In this document: one piece after another, positions 50,969 to 60,375 of the stretch | How the letters are laid out: each line of letters begins with the position of its first letter | Position numbering within the stretch: position 1 is the stretch's first letter | From: JACPFJ01 sp036504875 | GTDB taxonomy: Bacteria > Desulfobacterota > Desulfuromonadia > Geobacterales > Pseudopelobacteraceae | NCBI GenBank assembly: GCA_036504875.1 | Contig: DASXUK010000072.1 | Span: 1 to 64,000 of the forward strand | Direction: 5' to 3' | DNA: 64,000 nucleotides | Program-made: the position numbers and the translations under genes | Notes under the pieces: model-generated | Seen by the model: only the letters and a program-made list of their open reading frames with translations | Told to the model about the DNA's origin: nothing | Databases searched by the model: none

Positions 50969-51691
50969 GTGAAGATTTCAGTCTGCATGGCGACCAGAAA
51001 CGGCGAGAAATTCATCGCCCGACAGTTGGCGACGATCCTCCCTCAGCTAGGTCCTGAGGACGAGCTGGTCATCTCCGACGATACGTCCACCGATGCCACG
51101 GTTGCCGTCATCAAAGGGTTCTCAGACCCACGCGTCCACCTCTATGAGGGAAATACCTTCTTTAGTACTATTTTCAACTTTGAAAACGCGCTGAGGAAGG
51201 CCACGGGCGACATCATCATTCTGGCGGACCAGGACGATGTCTGGTTGGAGAACAAGGTGCTCATCATTCAGGAGAGGTTTGCGCAGCAGACGGCCCCCGT
51301 ATATCTCGTCATGCTCGATGGATGCGTCATCGATGGAGATGAGAGGGCCATTGCTCCCTCAATTTTCGGGAAAACCAATGCCGGAAAGGGAATGCTGAAA
51401 AACATATACGACAATACCTACATGGGGTGCTGCCTCGCCTTTTCACGCGATCTTTTGGAGATCGCCCTGCCGTTTCCCCGCCAGATCCCGATGCACGACA
51501 TGTGGCTCGGCCTCCTTGCCGAAATTTTCGGTGAGGTTGACTTCGTAGCGGAGAAGACCATTTGCTATCGCAAACATGCAATGAGTCAGACCAATTTTAA
51601 ACGCTGCCTTATCCCCATCACCCAAATGAAGCGGCGCTTGTTCCTGATGTACCATCTCGTCAAGAGATGGGTCGAGATCGGTTGTCGGTGA
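50969..51691 (+). CDS. Family 2 glycosyltransferase
   Basis: A 240-residue GT2 enzyme with a compact catalytic domain: KISVCMATRNGEKFIARQL, ELVISDDTSTDATVAVI, GDIIILADQDDVWLENKV (DxD as DQDD) and NTYMGCCLAFSRDLLEIALPFP. It most resembles short rhamnosyl/alpha-Rha transferases of O-antigen loci. The start is GTG at 50969, 6 bp after the previous stop. It is followed 7 bp later by the GT-C/TPR gene, so all are likely in one transcript. GC content is higher than that of its neighbours in the cluster. Confidence 0.85.
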   Translation: MKISVCMATRNGEKFIARQLATILPQLGPEDELVISDDTSTDATVAVIKGFSDPRVHLYEGNTFFSTIFNFENALRKATGDIIILADQDDVWLENKVLIIQERFAQQTAPVYLVMLDGCVIDGDERAIAPSIFGKTNAGKGMLKNIYDNTYMGCCLAFSRDLLEIALPFPRQIPMHDMWLGLLAEIFGEVDFVAEKTICYRKHAMSQTNFKRCLIPITQMKRRLFLMYHLVKRWVEIGCR

Positions 51692-51698
51692 AGCTGAG

Positions 51699-53528
51699 AT
51701 GAAAAGGATTGCGATGATCGGAAAAGTTACTGTTTTTGTGGCCGGGAAGGCAAATCATGTGGCACTTATCCACTGCCTGCTGATCGTTATAGTTGGTCTT
51801 GCCGCCTATTCCAACACCTTTCAGACCGGCTTTAATTTCGATGATCTCGACAATATCAATCTTAATAAAGCCATCAGCAGTTTTTCAAGCGATGGATTCA
51901 GATTTTTTCTGCACTCGCAACGCGGAATCGGTTTTTTCAGCTTTTTCTTGAATTACCGACTGGGTGGGCTTGATGTCACCGGTTATCATCTGGTTAATGT
52001 GGCAATTCATCTTTTAAATGCTCTGATTATTTACTGGATCATATTGATCACTGCCAGGTTTTACTGTAACAGTTACAAAAGTAAGCATTCAGCTTGGAAT
52101 CATTTTCAACCAGCCTTGGTGGCTTTTTTTCCCGCCACGTTGTTTGTAGCACATCCTGTCCAGACCCAGGCTGTCACTTACGTTGTGCAACGATTTACGT
52201 CTCTGTGCAGCTTATTCTATCTGGGCGGCATCTTGTTTTATGCCGTGGCGAGATATTCAAGAAATGCAGAGCCAAAAGATGATAACATTCTCCCATTGAG
52301 GCACTGGGGCTTCATGGGAGCATCATTGGTTTGTGCCATTCTGGCTTCAAAGACCAAGGAAATTGCTTTTACTTTTCCTGTCAGCCTCCTGATATATGAA
52401 TTCATTTTTTTTAGAAGCACGCTGAGACAGCGCATTAGACACCTTATAGTCCCGGTTATTGTGCCTTTAGTTTTGTCCGGCATGATGTTTTTTCAGATTT
52501 TGAGCAGCGGCGGTTTGAAAGGCCTAAGCGAATTCACGAAGGTCCAGACGAATATCTCCCGAATTGATTATCTATTAACTCAATTCCGCGTCCTCATTAC
52601 TTACATCCGTCTGCTGATCTTTCCGGTCAACCAGAGTATTGATTACGATTATCCGATTTTTACCTCCTTCAACTGGCAGGTGGCCCTTTCTGCCATGACA
52701 CTTGGCATTATCTTAGGGACTGGCTTATGGCTATGGATTCGCAGCCGGAAAGAATCTTTTACCCCTGAAATGTTTTATCTGCGCTTAATAGCATTTGGAA
52801 TCTTCTGGTTCTTTATCACAATCTCCATAGAATCGAGTATTCTGCCGATTGTAGATGTTATTTTTGAACATCGCCTGTATCTTCCCTCCTTTGGCGCGCT
52901 CAGCTCCATCGCGGCTTCTATAATGCTCGGTGCCTCTAAAATCAAATTTTTATCCACAAATCGAACAAACCTGATTTGCCTGTTCCTGCCTATCATCTTT
53001 ATCCTGGCGTTCGGCACCTATCAGCGCAACAAAGTTTGGGCAAATGATCTGACACTTTGGCAGGATGCTTACAGTAAAGCCCCTAACAAGGCCAGGGTTG
53101 CCAACAACTATGCGGCCGCGCTTATTTTACGTGGCAAAGGAGAGACAGCCTTACCACTGCTTATTTCATCGATTGAAAGGGAGCCCGGTTATTTTGCTTC
53201 CTGGAATAATCTTCCCCGAGTTTATGCCCAAATCCCCTTCTTAAAAGGTTTTTATAAAACCGGCTTCGAGTTTCTCCTGCAAGACGGCGAGGTAAATCCG
53301 GTATACGTAGCCAAATGGTTTAGTAATGCACTTAATAATCTTGGGCTGGCTTACCTTCTTCAAAATGATTCCGTAAACGCCTATAAAAATTTTAAAAAAG
53401 CATTGGAAATGAATCCTCAATCCGAACTGGCTCGTAAAAATGCTCTGAATTTCATTTCCGCTATGCCTAATAGGGTACAAGCGGCGATTTATCTTGAACA
53501 ACTGCAGAAGATTTCCAGCATGCAATAA
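51699..53528 (+). CDS. GT-C-type membrane glycosyltransferase-like protein with TPRs (second copy)
   Basis: A 609-residue paralogue of the protein at 32874. The same landmarks occur: FNFDDLDNINL in the first exported loop, LGGLDVTGYHLVNVAIHL, VAHPVQTQAVTYVVQRFTSLCSLFYLGG, EHRLYLPSFG and YQRNKVWANDLTLWQDA, about ten helices, then TPR repeats in the last 150 residues. It lies at the end of the glycan cluster, beside a polyprenyl-phosphate glycosyltransferase that could supply its donor. Likely role: adding a sugar to a protein or polymer on the periplasmic face, by analogy with TMTC/PMT enzymes. Start chosen as the ATG at 51699. Confidence 0.78.
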   Translation: MKRIAMIGKVTVFVAGKANHVALIHCLLIVIVGLAAYSNTFQTGFNFDDLDNINLNKAISSFSSDGFRFFLHSQRGIGFFSFFLNYRLGGLDVTGYHLVNVAIHLLNALIIYWIILITARFYCNSYKSKHSAWNHFQPALVAFFPATLFVAHPVQTQAVTYVVQRFTSLCSLFYLGGILFYAVARYSRNAEPKDDNILPLRHWGFMGASLVCAILASKTKEIAFTFPVSLLIYEFIFFRSTLRQRIRHLIVPVIVPLVLSGMMFFQILSSGGLKGLSEFTKVQTNISRIDYLLTQFRVLITYIRLLIFPVNQSIDYDYPIFTSFNWQVALSAMTLGIILGTGLWLWIRSRKESFTPEMFYLRLIAFGIFWFFITISIESSILPIVDVIFEHRLYLPSFGALSSIAASIMLGASKIKFLSTNRTNLICLFLPIIFILAFGTYQRNKVWANDLTLWQDAYSKAPNKARVANNYAAALILRGKGETALPLLISSIEREPGYFASWNNLPRVYAQIPFLKGFYKTGFEFLLQDGEVNPVYVAKWFSNALNNLGLAYLLQNDSVNAYKNFKKALEMNPQSELARKNALNFISAMPNRVQAAIYLEQLQKISSMQ

Positions 53529-53583
53529 GCAAAGTTCTACCACCTACAACACGATCAGCGTGGCTCAAAAAAACAAAAAAATA

Positions 53584-53612
53584 TTGACAGCGAAGGCCTT
53601 CTTTGCTATTAA
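53584..53612 (+). promoter_or_regulatory. Sigma-70 promoter of tRNA-Gly
   Basis: TTGACA at 53584-53589, 17-bp spacer, TATTAA at 53607-53612. The tRNA begins 14 bp further on. A near-consensus promoter. Confidence 0.85.
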
Positions 53613-53626
53613 GTATAACTTCACAA

Positions 53627-53701
<75 letters not shown>

Positions 53702-53811
53702 ATAATTAATCAACTACTTCATGTAGTTATCAGCACATAGCCCCTGACTTTGACCAAAGCTTTGACCAAAAGCAATGGCAAGGACCGGGGCTTCTGCTAT
53801 TTCTGTGGGTA

Positions 53812-54537
53812 TTAAGGAAATGCCATCCTTTGCCGGTAACGGTCCGGGAAGGTGGTCCGCAATTCCTCCAGTGCCAAAAAATCCTCTCCCAGATAATCAA
53901 GGATCTTCTGCCGCTCGTCGATCAGCCCCTTCCGATAGAAGCCATATACATCATCCACCATCTTTTTTGTCGAATGCCCCATCAGATCCACCAGTCTGTT
54001 TTTGTTAACGCCGATCAGCAATGCCCACTGTACAAATGTGTGGCGTGATACATACGGAACCCTGCCATCCAGTCCGATCTGCTTGATTGCCTTGTCCCAG
54101 ATGGTTTTTCGAAAGGATGCGTAATTGAACGGACTGCCGTCTTTCATGGTTAGGAGGAAGGCATGGGCAGGAAGCTCGATGCCACCTTCGAAACATATGA
54201 TCCGGTGGGAGGTAGATGATGACCCCGCCTGCTCCAATAGGCTTTTCATCCTGCCAGTCATTGGAAGCTCCGCTGGCGATACCAGTTTTTCGGCTTGAAT
54301 TTTAGGTAAATTTCCAGCCTTGTCACGAACCACTGTACAGCGTACATGGATGGCATTATCCTTGACATGCTGTTTCTGGAGTCTCTCCAGTTCCGAACCG
54401 ATCAACCCCCTCAACAACAGTTCCATGACTGGATGATAATGGGGATCTATTGTCTGGAGTAACCGCTCCCATTCGGGCAGCAGAAACACTTCCCTGGTGG
54501 ATATCGGTTCTTTGTCATCATCCCTCATTGCCGTCAC
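53812..54537 (-). pseudogene. Degenerate tyrosine recombinase (integrase) remnant
   Basis: A 241-residue frame with the C-terminal catalytic domain of a tyrosine integrase but no N-terminal core-binding or arm domain. The first catalytic Arg is missing: GLIGSELERL stands where GLRxSEL is normal. The HxxR box reads YVSRHTF, with the His replaced by Tyr but Arg and His kept. The later MGH His and the VYGFY Tyr are present. Two catalytic positions are lost, so it is probably inactive. It points toward tRNA-Gly, as integrases of tRNA-integrated elements often do. The element it belonged to seems to have been deleted. Confidence 0.75.
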
Positions 54538-54867
54538 TCCGCTTCGTTACCTATAGAAAGGTCGGATCTTCCGTAAATCCTATAGGTAACGACATATCGT
54601 TTGGTGGAATCAATCCGTTCATAGCTGTCACCGTGTCATATGTCCCACCGAAAATCTGGCAAAACTAAAATACCCTCCGTAAGGGGTCTTTAAGCAGCTT
54701 TAGTACAATGTGCCTTTAAAAAACATCCTATGCATGAATTGTTACATTCAGGTTAATAATGGGTGGTGATAATAGACATTTATACTATTTGCGATAACTA
54801 ATGATATGGACCCTGTAGGTCATTGGTCATGCCTTACCAGATTGATTCGTGTCATAAGGAGAAATAA
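54538..54867. other. Intergenic scar with an 11-bp inverted repeat
   Basis: About 330 bases without a gene. GTTACCTATAG (54546-54556) and CTATAGGTAAC (54580-54590) are perfect 11-bp inverted repeats with a 23-nt spacer, just upstream of the integrase frame. It may be an operator, a recombination core or a transcription terminator. Nothing else is recognised in 54600-54867 except AAGGAG before the porin remnant. Confidence 0.5.
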
Positions 54868-55263
54868 ATGAAGATGAAATATGTGGCGCTGGTTTGCTTG
54901 TCGATCGCTTTGGCCGGACAGAGTGCTCAGGCCAGAAGCCTCGAAGACATCCTGAAAGAAAAGGGAGTGATCACGGAAGAGGGAAAGACCTCGGGCAGAC
55001 TGCTTCGAGCCCACGGGTTCTACGCCCAAACAGGATATTTAGTCATTCCGAAGCATCTGGAACTGGCGATACGCTACTCGTGGATGGACCCGAACCGGGA
55101 CAGCATTACATCCGACCTGAGGAGCGAGTTGACAGGCGCTATTTCCTATTACTTCGACAGGCACAATCTCAAGCTTCAGGGCGACATCAGCAATACCCAC
55201 GACCAGAGCACAAGCTTCTCCGACGATATGACGTACCGTGGCCAGGCCCAGCTGCTTTTCTAG
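54868..55263 (+). pseudogene. Internally deleted OprP/O-like porin remnant
   Basis: A 131-residue frame joining the two ends of a porin. Residues 1-22 are a signal peptide, and 24-38 (SLEDILKEKGVITEE) are the periplasmic start typical of phosphate-selective porin O/P-like proteins. At about residue 43 the sequence jumps straight to the last barrel strands (GFYAQTGYLVIPKHLELAIRYSW, LTGAISYYFDRHNLKLQGDIS, YRGQAQLLF). A complete member would have about 400 residues, so roughly 270 are missing without loss of frame. AAGGAG precedes the ATG, so a short product may still be made. It cannot form a full barrel. Confidence 0.72.
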
Positions 55264-55448
55264 TACTTGTAACACTTATGTTTGAAGGCCCCTTACATCG
55301 AATGTGCGTTCGAACTTTTGAGCAAACCTGTTTGTTCCATAATTTGGGGTCCATCACCTCCTTATAAGTTTTCCTAGATTTTACCCACCCGCCATATGTA
55401 TGTAACCTGACAATGTTACGATGCCTTCCATCAATAACGGGAGGGCAT

Positions 55449-56525
55449 ATGACTGACAAGGTGGTAAAGATTAGGGCTGTGAAAGACATCCTTCCTGTGG
55501 TGTCAGCATTTACAGCAGCTGCTGGTTTCGTGCGTGGCATCTCTATCAAGCGATTTACCCCCAAGTCTCGTCGCCGCGAGTTTGCGGTCCTTGAGCAGAA
55601 TAACGATTCCCACCGTACACGCTGTCAGCTGTTCCGAGAAAAAGGTGCCGGCAATGTGCCGACAATTGTGCTGGGAGGCTTCGTGCCGGACGCCACCGAA
55701 ACGGTGGAATTCCAGCGCAAGTTGCTGAGACAGCACGGCTCTATCTACTATGTGAACTATTCACGCAACGGATTCTGCCTTGAGATGTTTACTGCTCAGC
55801 TCACCGATCTTATCGAGGATCTGGCGCGTAAGGGACAAAAACCATTGATAATGGGTGTCAGCTTCGGCTGCGGTCTGCTCTCCAACTTCCTGCGTTATGC
55901 AAGCGAGCAGGTACATGAGAGCGTACGAGGGCTGATTATGGTTAGTCCTGTCATCACAACCGATGATTTGATCAGGCCGACTGCGGAAAAACGTGACGGT
56001 GTCAGAATACTGGAAAGCAATCTAAAAAAAATAGTGGCTGCTGACCCGGCTAATGAAGCAGATATTTCCAAGCATATCGAGCGCTCCAGGCGCTGCTTTC
56101 AAGCCCTTTTCAATGCAGGGGCCGAAAATCGCACCCTCAACGTCCGCCATCTTGCCATCCGGAAAAAAATTAACGATGTCATTGAATACACAACAGCGCG
56201 TGGCGGATTTGAAAGGGTTACGGCACTCCGGGGTTTCAGGTTCCCTTTACTTTCCAGTACTCTATTTTCCGGCCCGGTGCTGGTGCTTTTGGCCGAGAAC
56301 GAGTCTGATATTCTTGTCCCGTCGTCGCCAACCCTGAAGTTGTTCAGCGAACCCTCCCTTTACACCAGAATATTCCCATCCTGCCGTGTAAAATCGGTGA
56401 AATCCAACACAATTGGTGACGGCGTAGCCCACGCTTCGCTCATCTTTCACCATGAATTCTACAACACCCTGCTGGATAGCTGGTATGAAAAGCTCCTCTA
56501 TCCGCGTCTGCAGTTGGCGGTTTAG
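55449..56525 (+). CDS. Alpha/beta-hydrolase-fold protein
   Basis: About 358 residues. The nucleophile elbow is GVSFGCG (GxSxG, about residues 138-144), preceded by an oxyanion-type segment VLGGFVPDATETV and YYVNYSRNGF. A later LLAENESDILVP could carry the acid, and the region GVAHASLIFHH the catalytic His. The ATG at 55449 is selected by GGGAGGG 6 nt upstream. It starts a tight operon: the GH3 gene begins at the base after its stop, and the glycosyltransferase follows 4 bp later. It is probably an esterase, lipase or acyltransferase acting on a lipid or acyl substrate of that pathway. The substrate is unknown. Confidence 0.78.
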   Translation: MTDKVVKIRAVKDILPVVSAFTAAAGFVRGISIKRFTPKSRRREFAVLEQNNDSHRTRCQLFREKGAGNVPTIVLGGFVPDATETVEFQRKLLRQHGSIYYVNYSRNGFCLEMFTAQLTDLIEDLARKGQKPLIMGVSFGCGLLSNFLRYASEQVHESVRGLIMVSPVITTDDLIRPTAEKRDGVRILESNLKKIVAADPANEADISKHIERSRRCFQALFNAGAENRTLNVRHLAIRKKINDVIEYTTARGGFERVTALRGFRFPLLSSTLFSGPVLVLLAENESDILVPSSPTLKLFSEPSLYTRIFPSCRVKSVKSNTIGDGVAHASLIFHHEFYNTLLDSWYEKLLYPRLQLAV

Positions 56526-58118
56526 GTGGGTATTCTGGCAAGGATACAGGCGGCCTGGCCGCTGCATAAAATTGTTTACTCGCAAGCGGTAAAGCGGGCC
56601 AACCTTTTTAAACGGTGGGACCCGTTGGAAGCCCAGAGGCGGATTTTTCAAGATCTGCTCGAAACAGCGGCGACGACACGGTTTGGCAGGGACAATAATT
56701 TTGCCCGCTTGAAAAACATGTCGTTTGATGTTGCCTACCATTACTACAAAAATCGTGTGCCGATCCGGTCGTACCAAGAATTCATGACCGATTATTTCTA
56801 CTGCGATCAGGCAACCTCATCCACTGGCCGTTCAGCTCCCAACCTTGAGAACGTGACCTGGCCCGGCACCACCAAGATGTTCTGTGAGACATCCGGAACT
56901 ACCGCCCCAACCAAATTCATTCCTTTTTCGGATCAGATGTTTGCCGAGAACCGTCGGGCTGCCCTTGACATGATGTCGTGCTACCTGGCCTCCAATCCGC
57001 AATCACAGATTCTAAACGGCAAGATCCTCTACATGTCCGGCTCCACCAGGTTGAGCAAGGTCAAGCGCGGTGTCTGGTCAGGTGATATGAGCGCCCTTAC
57101 GCTCCGGTTTCGCCCCTGGTACCTGACACCTTTCGTAGAGCCTAAACCGGAAATATCGGCTCTCCCTTGGGAAGCTAAACTTCAGGCCATGGCAGAACTG
57201 TTGCTGCGTGATGATCGCATTCGAGTTATCTCCGGCGTGCCACCCTGGATCATCCTGTTGCTAAAGCGCTGCCTAGAGTTGGGCGGCAAGCCGCTTCATG
57301 ATCTGCTCCCGAATCTGGAGCTGATTATTCACGGCGGAACCAGCATGAAGCCCTATCGGAACGAATTCGAGTGCCTGTTCGACGGTAACATTCCGCAGAT
57401 GCTGGAACTGCTCCCCTCATCCGAAGCCTTCATGGCTTTCCAACAGCCTGGCGAAGGCCTGATGCGCTTGACCCCGTACTATGGAACCTTTTTCGAGTTC
57501 GTCCGTTTTGAAGATCTGGATGAGCGCGGCAAACCGGCGCCCTATGCCGATGCCATTCCGCTGGAACAGGTTGAAGCCGGGCAGCGCTATGCAGTCATCC
57601 TCAGTACCTGCTCAGGGCTCTGGCGTTACCATATCGGCGACACGATCCGGTTCACTTCCACAGCCCCTTATTTGATCGAGTTTACCGGTCGGGACCGATT
57701 TCTTGACAAGCTGGAGGAAAAAGTGACCCAGGGCGAGGTCGAACAGGCAGTTGCCAACCTCAACAAGAGCGATAGCTGGAATGTGCGCGAGTTCATGGTG
57801 GGCGCTGACATCCCAGGCCGGCGACATCAGTGGATACTGGCGTTGCAGGGTGATAACTTGGGTATAGATGAGGCAATACGAGTACTGGACACAACCCTGT
57901 GCGACCTGAATGCCGACTATGCCACCTTCAGAAATCAGGAGCGGATCAACGCGCCTGATGTGATATTAGTACCGGAAGACGGCATTTACCGATGGTCGCA
58001 GGCAGAACGGGGCAAACTGGGTGGACAGACAAAGATACCGCACATTGACCCAACCCCGGATTCGTCGATGATAGTCAGCCTGCGACACTTTCATGAGCAG
58101 ATCCACCTTGGTGGATAG
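56526..58118 (+). CDS. GH3-family acyl-adenylate / acyl-amido synthetase
   Basis: A 530-residue member of the GH3 auxin-responsive promoter family, in the ANL (adenylate-forming) superfamily. ETSGTTAPTKFIPFSD is the ATP-phosphate loop. The middle blocks EATNSYG-like TPYYGTFFEFV and SGLWRYHIGDTIRFTSTAP and the C-terminal KLEEKVTQGEVEQAV match family motifs. Plant GH3 enzymes join acids to amino acids. Bacterial members are poorly known. It follows the hydrolase gene with no gap (GTG start) and precedes a glycosyltransferase, so it probably activates an acyl chain for transfer to an amine or amino acid that is later glycosylated. That pathway is inference. Confidence 0.85.
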   Translation: MGILARIQAAWPLHKIVYSQAVKRANLFKRWDPLEAQRRIFQDLLETAATTRFGRDNNFARLKNMSFDVAYHYYKNRVPIRSYQEFMTDYFYCDQATSSTGRSAPNLENVTWPGTTKMFCETSGTTAPTKFIPFSDQMFAENRRAALDMMSCYLASNPQSQILNGKILYMSGSTRLSKVKRGVWSGDMSALTLRFRPWYLTPFVEPKPEISALPWEAKLQAMAELLLRDDRIRVISGVPPWIILLLKRCLELGGKPLHDLLPNLELIIHGGTSMKPYRNEFECLFDGNIPQMLELLPSSEAFMAFQQPGEGLMRLTPYYGTFFEFVRFEDLDERGKPAPYADAIPLEQVEAGQRYAVILSTCSGLWRYHIGDTIRFTSTAPYLIEFTGRDRFLDKLEEKVTQGEVEQAVANLNKSDSWNVREFMVGADIPGRRHQWILALQGDNLGIDEAIRVLDTTLCDLNADYATFRNQERINAPDVILVPEDGIYRWSQAERGKLGGQTKIPHIDPTPDSSMIVSLRHFHEQIHLGG

Positions 58119-58122
58119 TGGA

Positions 58123-59265
58123 ATGACTCATTCCACGAAAATCGAACGAATTGCTGTTTTCAGCGTATCCGCAGGCTCCGGGCATGTCCGGGCCGCACAA
58201 GCGCTCCAGACAGCTGCTGCTTTGTGGTATTCCAATATAGAGGTGGTGCATGTCGATCTCATGGAACTGGTTCCCAAGCTGTTTCGCACCATCTATACTG
58301 AAACCTATATTAAGATGATCGATCAGCATCCAGCCCTGTGGGGCTATATCTATGACCGGACTGACCGGGAAAAAATAGACTCATCTCTCTCACGCCTGCG
58401 AAGAACTATTGAAACGGTCAATACGCGCAAACTGAAAAATGTTTTGAATGACATTGCGCCTGATCATGTCATCTGCACACATTTTTTGCCTGCCCAACTG
58501 CTTTCGCGGCGGATCAGGAAAGGGAAATTCCAAAAACCGGTCTGGGTTCAGGTGACTGATTTTGATATGCATTCCCTTTGGATTCACAAGGGGATGAGCG
58601 GATACTTTGCCGCTCACGATGAACTGGCTGGTCGCATGTCTGAGCGCGGTATTCCTGCCGAAAATATTCATATCACCGGGATACCGATCATGCCGGCTTT
58701 TTCAGAGAGTTTTTCACGAACTCAATGCTCTCTTGAACTTGGTTTGGATCCGGCACGAAAGACCCTGCTGCTGATGTCCGGGGGTGCCGGGCTTGGTGAT
58801 AGCATCAAGCTCGCAGAGCGGTTGCTCAACATGGATGGAGAATTCCAGTTAGTAGCCATGGCGGGCACGAATGAAAAGCTGCTCAAAAAACTGAAGGTTC
58901 TGGCGGTGCGATTTCCTGGACGATTATTGCCGCTGGGGTTCATCGATAGCATAGAGCGGGTCATGGCTGCCAGCGATCTGGCCATCACCAAACCGGGCGG
59001 ATTGACCTCATCGGAATGCCTGGCCATGGGTCTGCCGATGATTATCGTATCGCCGATTCCCGGCCAGGAGGAGCGCAACGCCGATTTCCTGCTTGAACAT
59101 GGTGTCGCCCTGAAGGCCTGTGATGCTAATGCATTGGCCTGGCGGGTGCACCTGTTGCTCAACGAACCGGAGCGCTTGGTAAGCATGCGTGAAAAAGCGC
59201 GCCTCCTGGGGCGGCCTGATTCGGCCCGTAAGGTTCTTGATTGTGTTCTTGGAGGGCGGTCGTGA
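58123..59265 (+). CDS. MGDG synthase/MurG-like glycosyltransferase (GT28)
   Basis: About 380 residues. The N-terminus IAVFSVSAGSGHVRAAQALQTAA is the GSGHxxAA loop of MGDG synthases and processive diacylglycerol glucosyltransferases. WVQVTDFDMHSLWIH, GIPIMPAF, LLLMSGGAGLGDSIKLAERLL and SDLAITKPGGLTSSECLAMGLPMIIVSPIPGQEERNADFLLEHGVA are the donor-binding blocks. It should add a sugar from a nucleotide donor to a membrane lipid. The ATG at 58123 lies 4 bp after the GH3 stop, with GGTGGA upstream. An in-frame upstream ATG would overlap GH3. Confidence 0.87.
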   Translation: MTHSTKIERIAVFSVSAGSGHVRAAQALQTAAALWYSNIEVVHVDLMELVPKLFRTIYTETYIKMIDQHPALWGYIYDRTDREKIDSSLSRLRRTIETVNTRKLKNVLNDIAPDHVICTHFLPAQLLSRRIRKGKFQKPVWVQVTDFDMHSLWIHKGMSGYFAAHDELAGRMSERGIPAENIHITGIPIMPAFSESFSRTQCSLELGLDPARKTLLLMSGGAGLGDSIKLAERLLNMDGEFQLVAMAGTNEKLLKKLKVLAVRFPGRLLPLGFIDSIERVMAASDLAITKPGGLTSSECLAMGLPMIIVSPIPGQEERNADFLLEHGVALKACDANALAWRVHLLLNEPERLVSMREKARLLGRPDSARKVLDCVLGGRS

Positions 59266-59272
59266 GAACACC

Positions 59273-59791
59273 ATGAAATCTGGCTTCACTAAACAGCTCA
59301 TTCACATACTGTTACTGCTGTTCTGGGTGCTGTTATTGGGCATGTTCTTCGCTAAAACCGAAATCCAGATTGAGGGCGCAAACGGCTGGGCGGCTTCGTT
59401 ACCGACCTGGAGAATAGAAAAACACCTGCTTCTGGATATTTTCTGGGGCGGGCGGGCCATGACAGGCTACCACGCCTGGGTCTTCTCCTTCATGTTCCTG
59501 GCCTTCCACCTTCCTCATGTTGTACAGGGCCGTTTCTCATGGCGGATGGAAGCCCGTTGCATAGCAGCATTAATGATCTTCTGGATCGCCGAAGACTTTC
59601 TCTGGTTCGTCCTCAACCCGGCCTTTGGCCTGGCCCGTTTTTCACAAGACTGCATACCCTGGCATAAGCACTGGATGCTGGGGGTACCAACGGATTATCT
59701 GACATACATGCTGCTGGGTGGGTTGTTACTGGCCTGGTCATTTCTGGGCAAACATCCCAAAAAAATGACCCATGGAATGATAGTCGCTTAG
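59273..59791 (+). CDS. Hypothetical four-helix membrane protein of the GH3 operon
   Basis: About 172 residues with four or so hydrophobic helices (roughly 10-28, 75-92, 102-125 and 150-165). Aromatic- and His-rich segments such as AMTGYHAWVFSFMFLAFHLPHV and IPWHKHWMLGVPTDYLTYMLLGG give possible metal or heme contacts. No family is recognised. It starts 7 bp after the glycosyltransferase stop. The frame can be opened further upstream, at 59189, but that would overlap the previous gene. A role in the same lipid pathway is likely from position only. Confidence 0.65.
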   Translation: MKSGFTKQLIHILLLLFWVLLLGMFFAKTEIQIEGANGWAASLPTWRIEKHLLLDIFWGGRAMTGYHAWVFSFMFLAFHLPHVVQGRFSWRMEARCIAALMIFWIAEDFLWFVLNPAFGLARFSQDCIPWHKHWMLGVPTDYLTYMLLGGLLLAWSFLGKHPKKMTHGMIVA

Positions 59792-59844
59792 TCATGTTAT
59801 AGTAGTGTCAATGTTTTTTACAAACGATCAACCTGGAGGATACC

Positions 59845-60360
59845 ATGATTTTGTATGTTATGCGGCATGCTGAAGCAATAGAGGCAAGTGACACCCTGCA
59901 GGATGAATGGCGCTATCTGACCGAAAAAGGGCGCTCACTGGCTGGAAAAATGAGCTCAGAGATAGCCAAAATGGGCCCCAAAACGCGGCTTACAATCACC
60001 AGTCCCCTGACCCGCGCTGTACAAACGGCCGAGATCGCAGCTGAAAAGGCCTGCCGCAAAAATGTCGTTGTAGCAAGTGAACTACTTTTGCCGGGAGTTG
60101 ATATCAGTGCATTGGTTGACCATCTCAAGAGTTGTGGGGATGCCAAGCGCGTCATGCTGGTTGGCCACGAACCTCAGCTTGGTTTATTGGTTGCTTCTTT
60201 ACTTGATCGAAAGGATCGGACCATCACGCTGAAAAAGAGCTCCTGCGTGGCTTTGGAACTTGATCAAGACAAGGATGACGAACCGGCCGGTTTCCTCTGG
60301 TATTTGACGCCAGGCAAGAAACGAGTCATGTCGTTCAAAAAAGCTTTTCCCCAAAACTAA
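59845..60360 (+). CDS. sixA: Phosphohistidine phosphatase SixA
   Basis: A 171-residue member of the histidine phosphatase superfamily. LYVMRHAEA is the RHG-type motif with the phospho-accepting His. ITSPLTRAVQTAEIAA provides the second Arg, and VMLVGHEPQLGLLVASLL the last catalytic His. SixA removes phosphate from His residues of phosphotransfer proteins. GGAGG lies before the ATG. ppx follows 15 bp later, and these two are often paired, linking phosphohistidine and polyphosphate turnover. Confidence 0.9.
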   Translation: MILYVMRHAEAIEASDTLQDEWRYLTEKGRSLAGKMSSEIAKMGPKTRLTITSPLTRAVQTAEIAAEKACRKNVVVASELLLPGVDISALVDHLKSCGDAKRVMLVGHEPQLGLLVASLLDRKDRTITLKKSSCVALELDQDKDDEPAGFLWYLTPGKKRVMSFKKAFPQN

Positions 60361-60375
60361 CTGCACTGAGGCCAC

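Noticed and set aside
53702..54867. Attachment-site duplication of the tRNA-Gly 3' end
   Set aside because: No second copy of the tRNA 3' sequence was found near the integrase remnant, so no attL/attR pair is claimed.
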